A model generated the notes under the pieces. The model searched no databases. It was not told the DNA's origin and saw only the letters and a list, made by a program, of their open reading frames with translations. DNA of 27,229 nt from CAIXZV01 sp037446495 (lineage in GTDB: Bacteria; Chloroflexota; Limnocylindria; Limnocylindrales; CSP1-4): positions 1-27,229 of the forward strand of contig JBBIIL010000040.1 in the NCBI GenBank assembly GCA_037446495.1, written 5' to 3'. This document shows positions 7,045 to 13,143 of the stretch, in pieces. How positions within the stretch are numbered: position 1 is the first letter of the stretch; every line of letters begins with the position of its first letter. A program made the translations under genes and the position numbers.

Positions 7045-7071
7045 GACCTGCTGTCCTCCGCACAGCAGGTC
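7045..7071. repeat. Perfect 10-bp hairpin sharing a tRNA-Thr word
   Basis: GACCTGCTGT (7045-7054), 7-nt loop, ACAGCAGGTC (7062-7071). The right arm and its continuation match the 3' anticodon stem and variable region of tRNA-Thr (6816-6829) at 13 of the first 14 positions. It may be a terminator-like fold or a remnant of a tRNA 3' half. Confidence 0.45.
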
Positions 7072-7097
7072 GTCGAGCGAGCTGGTGCCCTTGCTCG

Positions 7098-7118
7098 TAC
7101 TTGTCAACTTGACAAGTA
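7098..7118. promoter_or_regulatory. Orphan operator-like palindrome
   Basis: TACTTGTCAA-C-TTGACAAGTA: two perfect 10-bp arms around one central base. Such near-perfect AT-rich dyads in a GC-rich background are typical of repressor operators of toxin-antitoxin or restriction-control type, but no intact gene starts next to it. It precedes the decayed AlbA_2 fragment. Confidence 0.6.
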
Positions 7119-7194
7119 GGGACTGTGGGTTCGGCCATGGCGGGTGACCTAGGGTTCACGACGATCGAGCAGCTCCAGCTCCTTCCTGAGGACC

Positions 7195-7546
7195 AGCGTG
7201 CGCCTGCGCGACGCCGATCGCCTCCTGATCATCGAGATCGACGCGAGCGAGCACGTTCACGAGAACGTTCGGGACGAGGTCCTGCTCCGTGTCGGTGATG
7301 AGAACAGGCGACTCGGTCCGATGGAGGTCCAGGAACTCCGCTTCGACAAGGGTGGCACGTTCTTCGACGGGACCCCGGCCCCAGGTGCGGCCCGTGACGA
7401 TCTCGACCGGAACCTCATCGACCGGTTCGTTCGCTCGGTGGGAGGCCGTCAGGGGCCTGACGACGCACTCCTGGCGCGCGGTCTTCTCGTGCGGAGTCGA
7501 GGCCTTCTCCTGCCGACGGTGGCGGGAACCTTGACGCTTCAAATCC
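7195..7546 (+). pseudogene. Remnant of an AlbA_2 (Schlafen-type) ATP-binding/regulatory protein
   Basis: In one frame the translation reads LLIIEIDASEHVHENVRDEV, then LLRVGDENRRLGPMEVQEL, FDGTPAPGAARDDLDRNLID and LLLPTVAGTLTLQILGR. This is the order seen after the AlbA_2 domain in RecG-like/Schlafen-AlbA_2 proteins: substrate strand, R-V-G-D-x-N-R, FD-x-TPVPGA-x-x-DLD, then PTVAG. The N-terminal AlbA_2 core and the C-terminal region are missing, and an in-frame TAG lies upstream at 7150. The frame then runs into DNA whose homology lies in another frame. I take it as a decayed fragment. The family assignment is from memory of its consensus. Confidence 0.55.
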
Positions 7547-7741
7547 TCGGCCGAGGAGAAGATCGCGCTGTTCCGTGCGCTGTCCGCGGGGCGCGACGAC
7601 GTCTACGCGACCCGTTGGAGCAACCCTCGAACCGGGAAGGCGGGCTGGATCCCGGCCGTGGTCGGCGGGCCTGCCAACGCGAAGCGCCCGGACCGCGAGC
7701 ACCAGACCGGGGCCGACATGGCTCGGGCCTGCAGGCCCTCA
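7535..7741 (+). pseudogene. Remnant of a TOTE-type archaeo-eukaryotic primase N-terminus
   Basis: Starting just after an in-frame TGA (7532-7534), the frame reads EEKIALFRALSAGRDDVYAT, then RWSNPRTGKAGWIPAVVGG and PANAKRPDRE. This matches the start of TOTE conflict-system primase/helicase proteins (K-I-x-LFR-S-L-F-x-GR-x-DVYA-x-RW, GK-x-GW-x-PAV, KRPDRE). Only about 55 residues remain; there is no start codon, primase catalytic region or helicase, and the fragment runs into the 3' end of the convergent lipoprotein gene. TOTE systems are proposed conflict/defence elements, so this points to past defence or mobile DNA beside the tRNA. Confidence 0.55.
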
Positions 7742-8422
7742 GGGGAGCTTGGAGACGATCGCTTTCGCCTCGGCGATCATGACGGACGTCGTCATGCTGT
7801 TGGGCCCCAATTCGACTTGGCTGAAGCCGACGAAGTCGTTGCCCTTGAGGAAGTACAGCGCGCTGCCGCTGAACGAGGCGCCGCTGATCGTCACGCCCTG
7901 CTTGCTGTAGACGGCGCCGTCGCCGATCGTCGCGTCCTCGGTGAACGTGAAGCCCTTGCCCGCGGCCTTGGCAAGCCCCGCCTGCGCGTTTGCCTCCCAC
8001 GCCTTGGCCGTCGCCGGGTCCGGCGCCTGGCCCACGATCACCATGAACACATCCGTCGTCCGGGCGCCGTAGGTGCAGATGCGGCCCTGCCCGGATGTCA
8101 CTGACTCCGTCCCGGCGGGGAACGTGGTCCCGGCCATCGCGTTGACCGTGGCGTTCGGGATGATGGTGCACGGGTCGAGACTCGTCGGGACGGCCGTCGC
8201 TTCCGCGTTGGCACTGCTGCTCGGCCCGGTGCTGGCCGGTGCGCTGGGGGCGGGCGTCGGCACCGACGACGGCGTGGCGGCGCTCGTGGGCGCCTCGCTG
8301 GGGGCGGTGGATAGGGCGGCGCTCGCGGCCGCCTGGCTGGGGGCGGTGGTTGCGGAGCTGCCGCTGCACGCGGCGAGCACGACGCACAACCCCGCGACAA
8401 GGACGACCGAGGTGGGACGCAT
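7739..8422 (-). CDS. Secreted lipoprotein with DUF3558-like domain
   Basis: A 227-residue predicted lipoprotein. The ATG at 8422 is preceded by a strong AAGGAGAGG ribosome-binding site, which decides this start over a GC-rich extension to 8503. The signal peptide is MRPTSVVLVAGLCVVLAAC with lipobox LAAC and lipidated C19. A Ser/Thr/Ala/Pro-rich linker follows to about residue 75, then a globular domain beginning LDPCTIIPNATVNAM with a second Cys in GRICTYG. A DPC-x-N-C-x-Y layout is typical of DUF3558-type lipoproteins of Actinomycetota. Function unknown; surface-attached. Confidence 0.75.
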   Translation of the reverse strand: MRPTSVVLVAGLCVVLAACSGSSATTAPSQAAASAALSTAPSEAPTSAATPSSVPTPAPSAPASTGPSSSANAEATAVPTSLDPCTIIPNATVNAMAGTTFPAGTESVTSGQGRICTYGARTTDVFMVIVGQAPDPATAKAWEANAQAGLAKAAGKGFTFTEDATIGDGAVYSKQGVTISGASFSGSALYFLKGNDFVGFSQVELGPNSMTTSVMIAEAKAIVSKLP

Positions 8423-8588
8423 CTTCCTCTCCTTGCTGGCTGAACCAGTCGGCCCGTCCGTCGGGCAAGCCCGTTTGCAGGGCTCGGAAGCCGCAGCCCG
8501 CATAGTACGTCGATAAGCGGCGGCGAAGTCGCACCGGCCAGAATCGGCGCATGAGATCGCGCGCGCGAATCTGGCTAGCCACCTTGGC

Positions 8589-8617
8589 TTGACGTGGCAA
8601 CGTCACTAGCCTAGGGT
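8589..8617 (+). promoter_or_regulatory. hicA promoter with overlapping operator-like dyad
   Basis: -35 TTGACG (8589-8594), a 17-nt spacer and -10 TAGGGT (8612-8617). The ATG of hicA at 8623 lies 5 nt past the -10, so the mRNA is probably leaderless. A dyad TGACGT-GGCA-ACGTCA (8590-8605) covers the -35 and spacer, a suitable autorepression site for the HicB protein. Confidence 0.65.
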
Positions 8618-8622
8618 CTGGC

Positions 8623-9105
8623 ATGAAGCGGGTGGACCTGCTCCGCCGCATCGGGGTGGCCGCACGGGACACCGGGCTGCGGTGGGAGCTCCACCGGCAG
8701 GGATCCGAGCACGAGGTCTGGGCTCTCGATGGGGAGGCCGTCGTGATCCCGCGGCATCGAGAAGTCAACGAGACGACTGCCTTGCAGATCATGCGGACGC
8801 TCGAGGGAAAGCTGGGGGCCAGATGGTGGCTGTTGGGAGAGAGACCTACACCGTGCTCGCCGAGCCCTCCGGCTCCTGGTGGGCCATCACGATCGCCGAG
8901 CTTCGAGGCGTCTTCACGCAGGCTCGCCGGCTCGAGAACGTCGAGCACATGGCCCGCGACGCCATCGCACTCCTGCTCGATGTGCCGGCGGACTCGTTCG
9001 ACATCGACATCCGGCAGGTGCTGGACCCCGAAGTCGCGCAAGCCGTGGACGAGGCGATCAGCGCCAGGTCCGAGGCGGCGGATCGGCGGCGTGTCGCCGC
9101 CCTGA
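8623..9105 (+). CDS. hicA: HicA-like mRNA interferase toxin, reading frame lacking a normal stop
   Basis: Residues 1-67 match HicA: a double-stranded-RNA-binding-like fold with MKRVDLLRRIG, the GSEHEVW motif holding catalytic H30 (GSNH in E. coli HicA), and IPRHREVNETTALQIMRTLE with the conserved PRH (43-45). Family members are about 60-80 residues, but here the frame stays open to 9105. From about residue 68 it reads the hicB DNA out of frame as a low-complexity Pro/Ser/Arg tail. Either the toxin has lost its stop codon, a sequencing or real frameshift hides it, or the long overlap is genuine. It is the first gene of the pair and probably leaderless. Confidence 0.7.
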   Translation: MKRVDLLRRIGVAARDTGLRWELHRQGSEHEVWALDGEAVVIPRHREVNETTALQIMRTLEGKLGARWWLLGERPTPCSPSPPAPGGPSRSPSFEASSRRLAGSRTSSTWPATPSHSCSMCRRTRSTSTSGRCWTPKSRKPWTRRSAPGPRRRIGGVSPP

Positions 9106-9236
9106 AGTCGCGCGAGGCCGTGCGGCTCCTGGACCAGCGTGGCCTGCCGCAACGGGACATCGGGCGGATCCTGCACCTCTCGCACCAGCGCGTGGCGCAG
9201 ATCCTCGCCTCGGGCGCAACCGTCGAGGCGTCCTGA
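8823..9236 (+). CDS. hicB: HicB-like antitoxin with C-terminal helix-turn-helix
   Basis: A 137-residue protein in a different frame from hicA. The N-terminal half (YTVLAEPSGSWWAITIAELR, then GVFTQARRLENVEHMARDAI) is the partially degraded RNase H-like fold of HicB antitoxins. The C-terminal part (REAVRLLDQRGLPQRDIGRI, LHLSHQRVAQILASG) is a helix-turn-helix, as in HicB proteins that repress their own promoter. The ATG at 8823 follows a purine-rich stretch and directly precedes the conserved domain, so I prefer it to an upstream start at 8682. It should bind and neutralise the HicA protein and repress through the dyad at 8590-8605. It ends 30 bp from the convergent CFA synthase gene. Confidence 0.75.
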   Translation: MVAVGRETYTVLAEPSGSWWAITIAELRGVFTQARRLENVEHMARDAIALLLDVPADSFDIDIRQVLDPEVAQAVDEAISARSEAADRRRVAALKSREAVRLLDQRGLPQRDIGRILHLSHQRVAQILASGATVEAS

Positions 9237-9266
9237 GCCGCGCGTTTCGCACGCCACCGTCGCGCT

Positions 9267-10511
9267 TCAGCCGGCCAGGCCGCGTCCCTTCTCGAGCACG
9301 ATCTGGTGGTCCTGCGTGATCCCGGTCGCGAAGCCCGCCTCGGACAGGGCCAGGTAGTACTCCCACATCCGGACGAAGCGCTCGTCGAATCCCTGCGCCC
9401 GCACCGCGTCGAGGTTGGCGAGGAACCGCTCGCGCCATGCCCGCAGCGTGAGGGCGTAGCTGGGGCCGATGTCGCGGGCGTCGCGGAGCAGCAGCCGCGT
9501 GCCGTGGAGCGACTGCTCGATCACCGACAGGGACGGGCACAGGCCGCCCGGGAAGATGTACGTCTGGATCCAGTTGGCGCCCCGGCGCTGCGCCTCGTAG
9601 GCCACGTCGGGGAAGGTGATCACCTGGAGGCTGAACTTGCCACCGGGCCGCAGGGCGCGGTCCACCGCCGCGAAGTAGGTCTCGTAGAACTCGGCGCCCA
9701 CCGCCTCGAGCATCTCGATCGAGACGACCGCGTCGTACTGCCCGGTGATGTCGCGGTAGTCGCGCAGCGCGATGTCCACGAGGTGCTCGAGCCCCGCCTC
9801 GCGGACGCGCTCCCGCGCCAGGGCGTGCTGCTCAGCCGAGATCGTGACCGAGGTGACGCGGCAGCCGAGCTCGCCGGCGGCGTACAGCGCGAAGCCGCCC
9901 CATCCGGAGCCGATCTCGAGCACGTGCATCCCGGCCTGCAGGCCAGCGCCCTCGGCGATCCGCCGGTACTTGGCGCGCTGCGCGTCGGCGAGCGACTGGC
10001 CCGGGACCTCGAAGACGGCCGACGAGTAGGTCATCGTCTCGTCGAGGAACAGCCGGTAGAAGTCGTTCCCCAGGTCGTAGTGGGCGGCGATGTTCCGGCG
10101 CGCCTGGGCCTTGGAGTTGCGGCGGGCGCGGTGGGCGAGCCGGCGCGGCAGGTCGAACGGGCGTCGCCACCAGCCGGCGTTCATGGACAGCGCGGCTCGG
10201 TTGAGGGCCGCCAGCTCGATCAGCGCCTGCAGGTCCGGCGAGGACCACTGCCCGTCCATGTAGGCCTCGCCGGCGCCGGTCTCGCCGTGGAGCAGGAGTC
10301 GCGTGGCCGCCGACCGGTCGTGGACGCGGATCTCGGCATGCCGACCCGAGGTGCGATCGCCGAACACGCGGGTGCGGCCGTCGGGCAGGACCACCGTGAG
10401 GCGCCCGATGCGGATCCGCGCCGCGCCGCGGAGGAGGATGCGCTCCGCGAGGGACGACAGCGTGCGCGACGTGACGCCCGGAACCGAGCCCGCCGAGGCC
10501 TCGATGCTCAC
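9267..10511 (-). CDS. Cyclopropane-fatty-acyl-phospholipid synthase family methyltransferase
   Basis: A 414-residue SAM-dependent methyltransferase acting on unsaturated acyl chains of membrane lipids. Features: HYDLGNDFY (144-152) and TYSSAVF (161-167), the CFA synthase substrate and bicarbonate region; SAM-binding LEIGSGWGGFA (198-208); VVSIEMLEAVG and WIQTYIFPGG later. The GTG start at 10511 overlaps the stop of the DUF1365 gene by 4 nt (GTGA). An N-terminal domain before residue 140 is as expected for the family. It is the last gene of a four-gene operon with an FAD oxidoreductase and a DUF1365 protein, a set also known from proteobacterial lipid-stress clusters. The product may be cyclopropane, methylated or further modified acyl chains. 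Confidence 0.88.
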   Translation of the reverse strand: MSIEASAGSVPGVTSRTLSSLAERILLRGAARIRIGRLTVVLPDGRTRVFGDRTSGRHAEIRVHDRSAATRLLLHGETGAGEAYMDGQWSSPDLQALIELAALNRAALSMNAGWWRRPFDLPRRLAHRARRNSKAQARRNIAAHYDLGNDFYRLFLDETMTYSSAVFEVPGQSLADAQRAKYRRIAEGAGLQAGMHVLEIGSGWGGFALYAAGELGCRVTSVTISAEQHALARERVREAGLEHLVDIALRDYRDITGQYDAVVSIEMLEAVGAEFYETYFAAVDRALRPGGKFSLQVITFPDVAYEAQRRGANWIQTYIFPGGLCPSLSVIEQSLHGTRLLLRDARDIGPSYALTLRAWRERFLANLDAVRAQGFDERFVRMWEYYLALSEAGFATGITQDHQIVLEKGRGLAG

Positions 10512-11311
10512 GAGGCCGCCCTCCCTTCGGCAAGCTGAGGCGGCGCGGCTGCCTTTCGGACGCTGGCCTTCGCCAGCGCCTCGCCGTGCCGATGGAAGGT
10601 GGCCCCCCGGCGCCACAGTCGCCAGGCGTGGACGTAGATGAGCGCCACGGTCCGCTGGGTCATCAGCGGATGCCGGAGCAGCGTCCGCAGCAGGCTGCGG
10701 TTCGTCAGGCGGCGTCGCGTGAGCACCAGGCTGGTCGAGAGCACGGGCGCGTCGCCCTGGCGCTCGTTGATCGCGATCCGCAGCCGGCTCGGGTCGTCCG
10801 CGACGTGGACCGTGTAGCGGCCCTCCATGTCGATGAACGGCGACACGTAGAAGTCCTTGTCCATCGAGGCGACGAAGGCGCCACTCGGATCCCGAGGCCG
10901 GAGCGTGTACAGGTGGCGCTCGAGGTGCGGCGTGTTGCTCACCTCCACGATGACCACGCGCAGTTCGCCCGCAGCATCGCGGCACAGGTAGAAGCTTGCC
11001 GGGTTGAACACGAACCCGAGGTACCGCAGGTTGGTCACCAGCGTGATCCGCCAGCCGGACGGGTCCTCGCCCTCCGCGCGCAGGTGGGCCAGGACGGTCT
11101 CGCGGAGGTCCTCCGCGGGCTGGGGCCAGTGGTCGGCGTCACGGAACTCCAGCACGTTCCGCCGGTTGTGGCTCACCAGCCGGATCGTGCGCTCGACCTC
11201 GTCGAGCTCATCGAGGTCGAGCGCGAGGTAGAAGACCTTGTGGTCCAGCGCGTACTCGACCGGGCGCGCCCGGCGGTGCCGGACCGTGCCCTCGACCAGG
11301 TGCGACCTCAT
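10508..11311 (-). CDS. DUF1365 family protein
   Basis: 267 residues. Recognised by the DUF1365 pattern: HLVEGTVRHRRARPVEYALD near the start, then FYLALDLDEL, LVTNLRYLGFVFNPASFYLC, VIVEVSNTPHLERHLYTL, and KDFYVSPFIDMEGRYTVHVA. The family has no settled biochemical function but almost always sits between a flavin amine-oxidase-like protein and a CFA synthase, as here. Both ends overlap its neighbours by 4 nt (ATGA at its start, GTGA at its end), so the three proteins are probably made in fixed ratio and act on the same lipid substrate. That last point is inference. Confidence 0.85.
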   Translation of the reverse strand: MRSHLVEGTVRHRRARPVEYALDHKVFYLALDLDELDEVERTIRLVSHNRRNVLEFRDADHWPQPAEDLRETVLAHLRAEGEDPSGWRITLVTNLRYLGFVFNPASFYLCRDAAGELRVVIVEVSNTPHLERHLYTLRPRDPSGAFVASMDKDFYVSPFIDMEGRYTVHVADDPSRLRIAINERQGDAPVLSTSLVLTRRRLTNRSLLRTLLRHPLMTQRTVALIYVHAWRLWRRGATFHRHGEALAKASVRKAAAPPQLAEGRAAS

Positions 11312-12588
11312 GCGGCCAGCTCGCTGTCCTGCTCGTCTCCGCCCACGAGCTCCGCCGCCAGGTAGCCGGACCGGCAGCCGTCCTCGTGGAACCCCCACCC
11401 GAGGTGGGCGCCCGCATAGTACGTCGCCCGGTGGCCCTGCAGCCGGCCCACCGCGCGCTGCGAGTCGAGGAGGCGGTGGGTGTAGAGCGGGTGGCTGAAC
11501 TCGCGGGCGAGGATCACGTGCTCGTCCCGAACCGCGTCGCCCGGGTTGATCGAGACGAAGTACTGGGTGGGTCCCGGCAGCGACTGGAGGCGGTTCATGT
11601 GGTAGGTCATCATCACCGCGCCGCCGGGCGGGTTGCACGCGGCCTGTTGCACGTTCCAGGACGCCCACGCCCCGGGGCGCCGGGGCATGATCGAGGCGTC
11701 TGTGTGGAGCACGACCTGGTTGCGGTTGTACTCGAAGCCGCCGAGGGCTGACCGCTCGGCGGGATCGGCGTCGCGCAGCAGGCCGAGCGCGTCGTCGGCA
11801 TGGGTGGCCATGACGACGGCGTCGAAGCGGTCGTGGGCGCCCGCGCGGGTGCGCACCACGGCACCGGCCTCGTGCCGGGCCACCTCCACCACGGCGTCGC
11901 CGGAGCGCACCGTGCCCGACGGGAGGGCGGCGATCAGCTTGTCCACATAGGCGCGCGAGCCGCCGGTCACCGTCCGCCACGGCAGCGCGTTGCCCACGCC
12001 GATGAGCCCGTGATTGTCGAGGAAGTGGAGCAGGTAGTCCACGGGGTACTCGAGGGTCCGGCCGGGCGCCGTGGACCAGACCGCTGCCGTGATGGGCACC
12101 AGGAAGTGGTCGCGGAAGTGGTGTCCGAACCCGCGATCGTCGAGGTACTCGCCCAGCGTGAGGCCCGTCTCCTCGGACGCGTCGAGCACGGCCCGCGCGT
12201 CGCGGTAGAAGCGCAGGATGTCCGGGAACATGCGCAGGTAGGAGGGGCGGGCGGCCAGACCGGGCTGGGCGAGGAAGCCGCCGAGGCCGCGGGAGCCGAA
12301 CTCGACGTCGCAGGCCGCGCAGGCAGACCCGAACGACATGTTGCTGCGCTGCGTCTCGACGCCGAGCTCCTTGAACAGCCCCACGAGCCGCGGGTACGTG
12401 GGCTCGTTGTAGACGATGAACCCGGTGTCCACGCTGACGGGGCCGCCGGGGGCATCGACCGCGACCGTGGCGACGTGGCCGCCGGGCGTGCCCTCGCCCT
12501 CGAACAGCGTGACGTGGTGACCGTCCCTGTGGAGCGCGTAGGTGGCGGTGAGCCCGCTGACGCCGGCCCCGACGACAGCGACCCTCAT
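11308..12588 (-). CDS. FAD-dependent amine-oxidase-like oxidoreductase
   Basis: A 426-residue flavoprotein. N-terminal FAD dinucleotide-binding motif GAGVSGLTATYAL, with the acidic end LFEGEGTPGGHVAT; later VDTGFIVYNEPTYPRLVGLF and a C-terminal YYAGAHLGWGFHEDG typical of FAD/NAD(P)-binding proteins linked to DUF1365. Family members are annotated as amine oxidases but are thought to act on lipids, perhaps desaturating or oxidising acyl chains before or after the CFA-type methyltransferase. The start overlaps the stop of the SRPBCC gene by 4 nt. Homologous clusters occur in the singlet-oxygen response of Rhodobacter. Confidence 0.83.
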   Translation of the reverse strand: MRVAVVGAGVSGLTATYALHRDGHHVTLFEGEGTPGGHVATVAVDAPGGPVSVDTGFIVYNEPTYPRLVGLFKELGVETQRSNMSFGSACAACDVEFGSRGLGGFLAQPGLAARPSYLRMFPDILRFYRDARAVLDASEETGLTLGEYLDDRGFGHHFRDHFLVPITAAVWSTAPGRTLEYPVDYLLHFLDNHGLIGVGNALPWRTVTGGSRAYVDKLIAALPSGTVRSGDAVVEVARHEAGAVVRTRAGAHDRFDAVVMATHADDALGLLRDADPAERSALGGFEYNRNQVVLHTDASIMPRRPGAWASWNVQQAACNPPGGAVMMTYHMNRLQSLPGPTQYFVSINPGDAVRDEHVILAREFSHPLYTHRLLDSQRAVGRLQGHRATYYAGAHLGWGFHEDGCRSGYLAAELVGGDEQDSELAA

Positions 12589-13043
12589 CGGTCGGCCGCC
12601 CGGGCCGCCGCGCGCGCGTCGAGCGCCACCTGCATCCCACCCAGGGCGTCAGTGGCGATCTTGCGGAAGGTGCCGCCTGCGAAGGGCTCGACGAGGCGCA
12701 TCCAGCCGCCGAGCCGGATGTCGGCCGTGTAGTCGATGTGCGTGCCCGTCGCCGTGGCAGCGAAGCGGATCTCGTCCACCGCCGAGACGCCGGAGCCCTC
12801 GCCGGTCAGCACGACGCGGTGGGGCGGCTCGAACGTCGTGATGCGGTACTCCATCGGCGACACCCGGCCGCGCATGCGGACGCCGAGGCGGTAGCGGGCG
12901 CCGAGGCCCACCGGGCCGGCATCGACCCGCTCGGAGCTGGCGACCCCCGGGTCCCAGTCGTGGGAATTGGCGAAGTCGGCGATGAACGCGAAAGCGTCGT
13001 CGACGGGCAGTGGCGTGTCGATCGTCTCGTGCAGGCGGGTCAT
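12585..13043 (-). CDS. SRPBCC (START/polyketide cyclase-like) family protein
   Basis: 152 residues. A helix-grip fold is suggested by the start TIDTPLPVDDAFAFIADFAN, the SHDWDPGV segment, MEYRITTFEPPHRVVLTGEG, and the long C-terminal helix. Members bind hydrophobic ligands in a central cavity. It is the first gene of the lipid operon; its stop overlaps the start of the oxidoreductase gene (ATGA). A role as a lipid or isoprenoid carrier for the downstream enzymes is inference. It is transcribed divergently from the SDR gene 100 bp away. Confidence 0.8.
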   Translation of the reverse strand: MTRLHETIDTPLPVDDAFAFIADFANSHDWDPGVASSERVDAGPVGLGARYRLGVRMRGRVSPMEYRITTFEPPHRVVLTGEGSGVSAVDEIRFAATATGTHIDYTADIRLGGWMRLVEPFAGGTFRKIATDALGGMQVALDARAAARAADR

Positions 13044-13064
13044 GTGTGCGGCGTGCTCCTGGCT

Positions 13065-13116
13065 GTCCGGATCGGGGACGCTTCATGATGCTTTCGCACG
13101 AGATGGCGATCCGGAC
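13065..13116. promoter_or_regulatory. Paired 10-bp inverted repeat in the divergent lipid-cluster promoter region
   Basis: GTCCGGATCG (13065-13074) and CGATCCGGAC (13107-13116) are perfect inverted copies whose starts are 42 bp apart, between the SRPBCC and SDR genes. Each half is itself built on TCCGGA. The placement suits one regulator controlling both directions. Confidence 0.5.
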
Positions 13117-13143
13117 GGGTGCCCCTTGCGAAGAGGTGGTGTG

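Larger units (their letters stand above)
6854..7152. other. Gene-free, repeat-bearing region downstream of tRNA-Thr
   Basis: No convincing gene. It contains short repeats built on GG(A/T)AGACCTGCT at 6873-6890, 6944-6961 and 7041-7055 (the first two match at 16 of 18 positions), a 10-bp hairpin at 7045-7071 and a near-perfect 21-nt palindrome at 7098-7118. It may be scar tissue of earlier insertions beside the tRNA. Confidence 0.5.

Noticed and set aside
7156..7542. A minus-strand frame over the AlbA_2 remnant
   Set aside because: No recognisable domain; the plus-strand frame has the family-like motifs.
7658..8104. A plus-strand gene opposite the lipoprotein
   Set aside because: Only its first residues resemble the TOTE primase fragment; the rest is antisense to a lipoprotein gene with a good ribosome-binding site and lipobox.
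10508..12640. A single 710-residue protein joining DUF1365 to upstream sequence
   Set aside because: The upstream part reads the oxidoreductase gene out of frame. The real DUF1365 gene starts at 11311 with an ATGA overlap.
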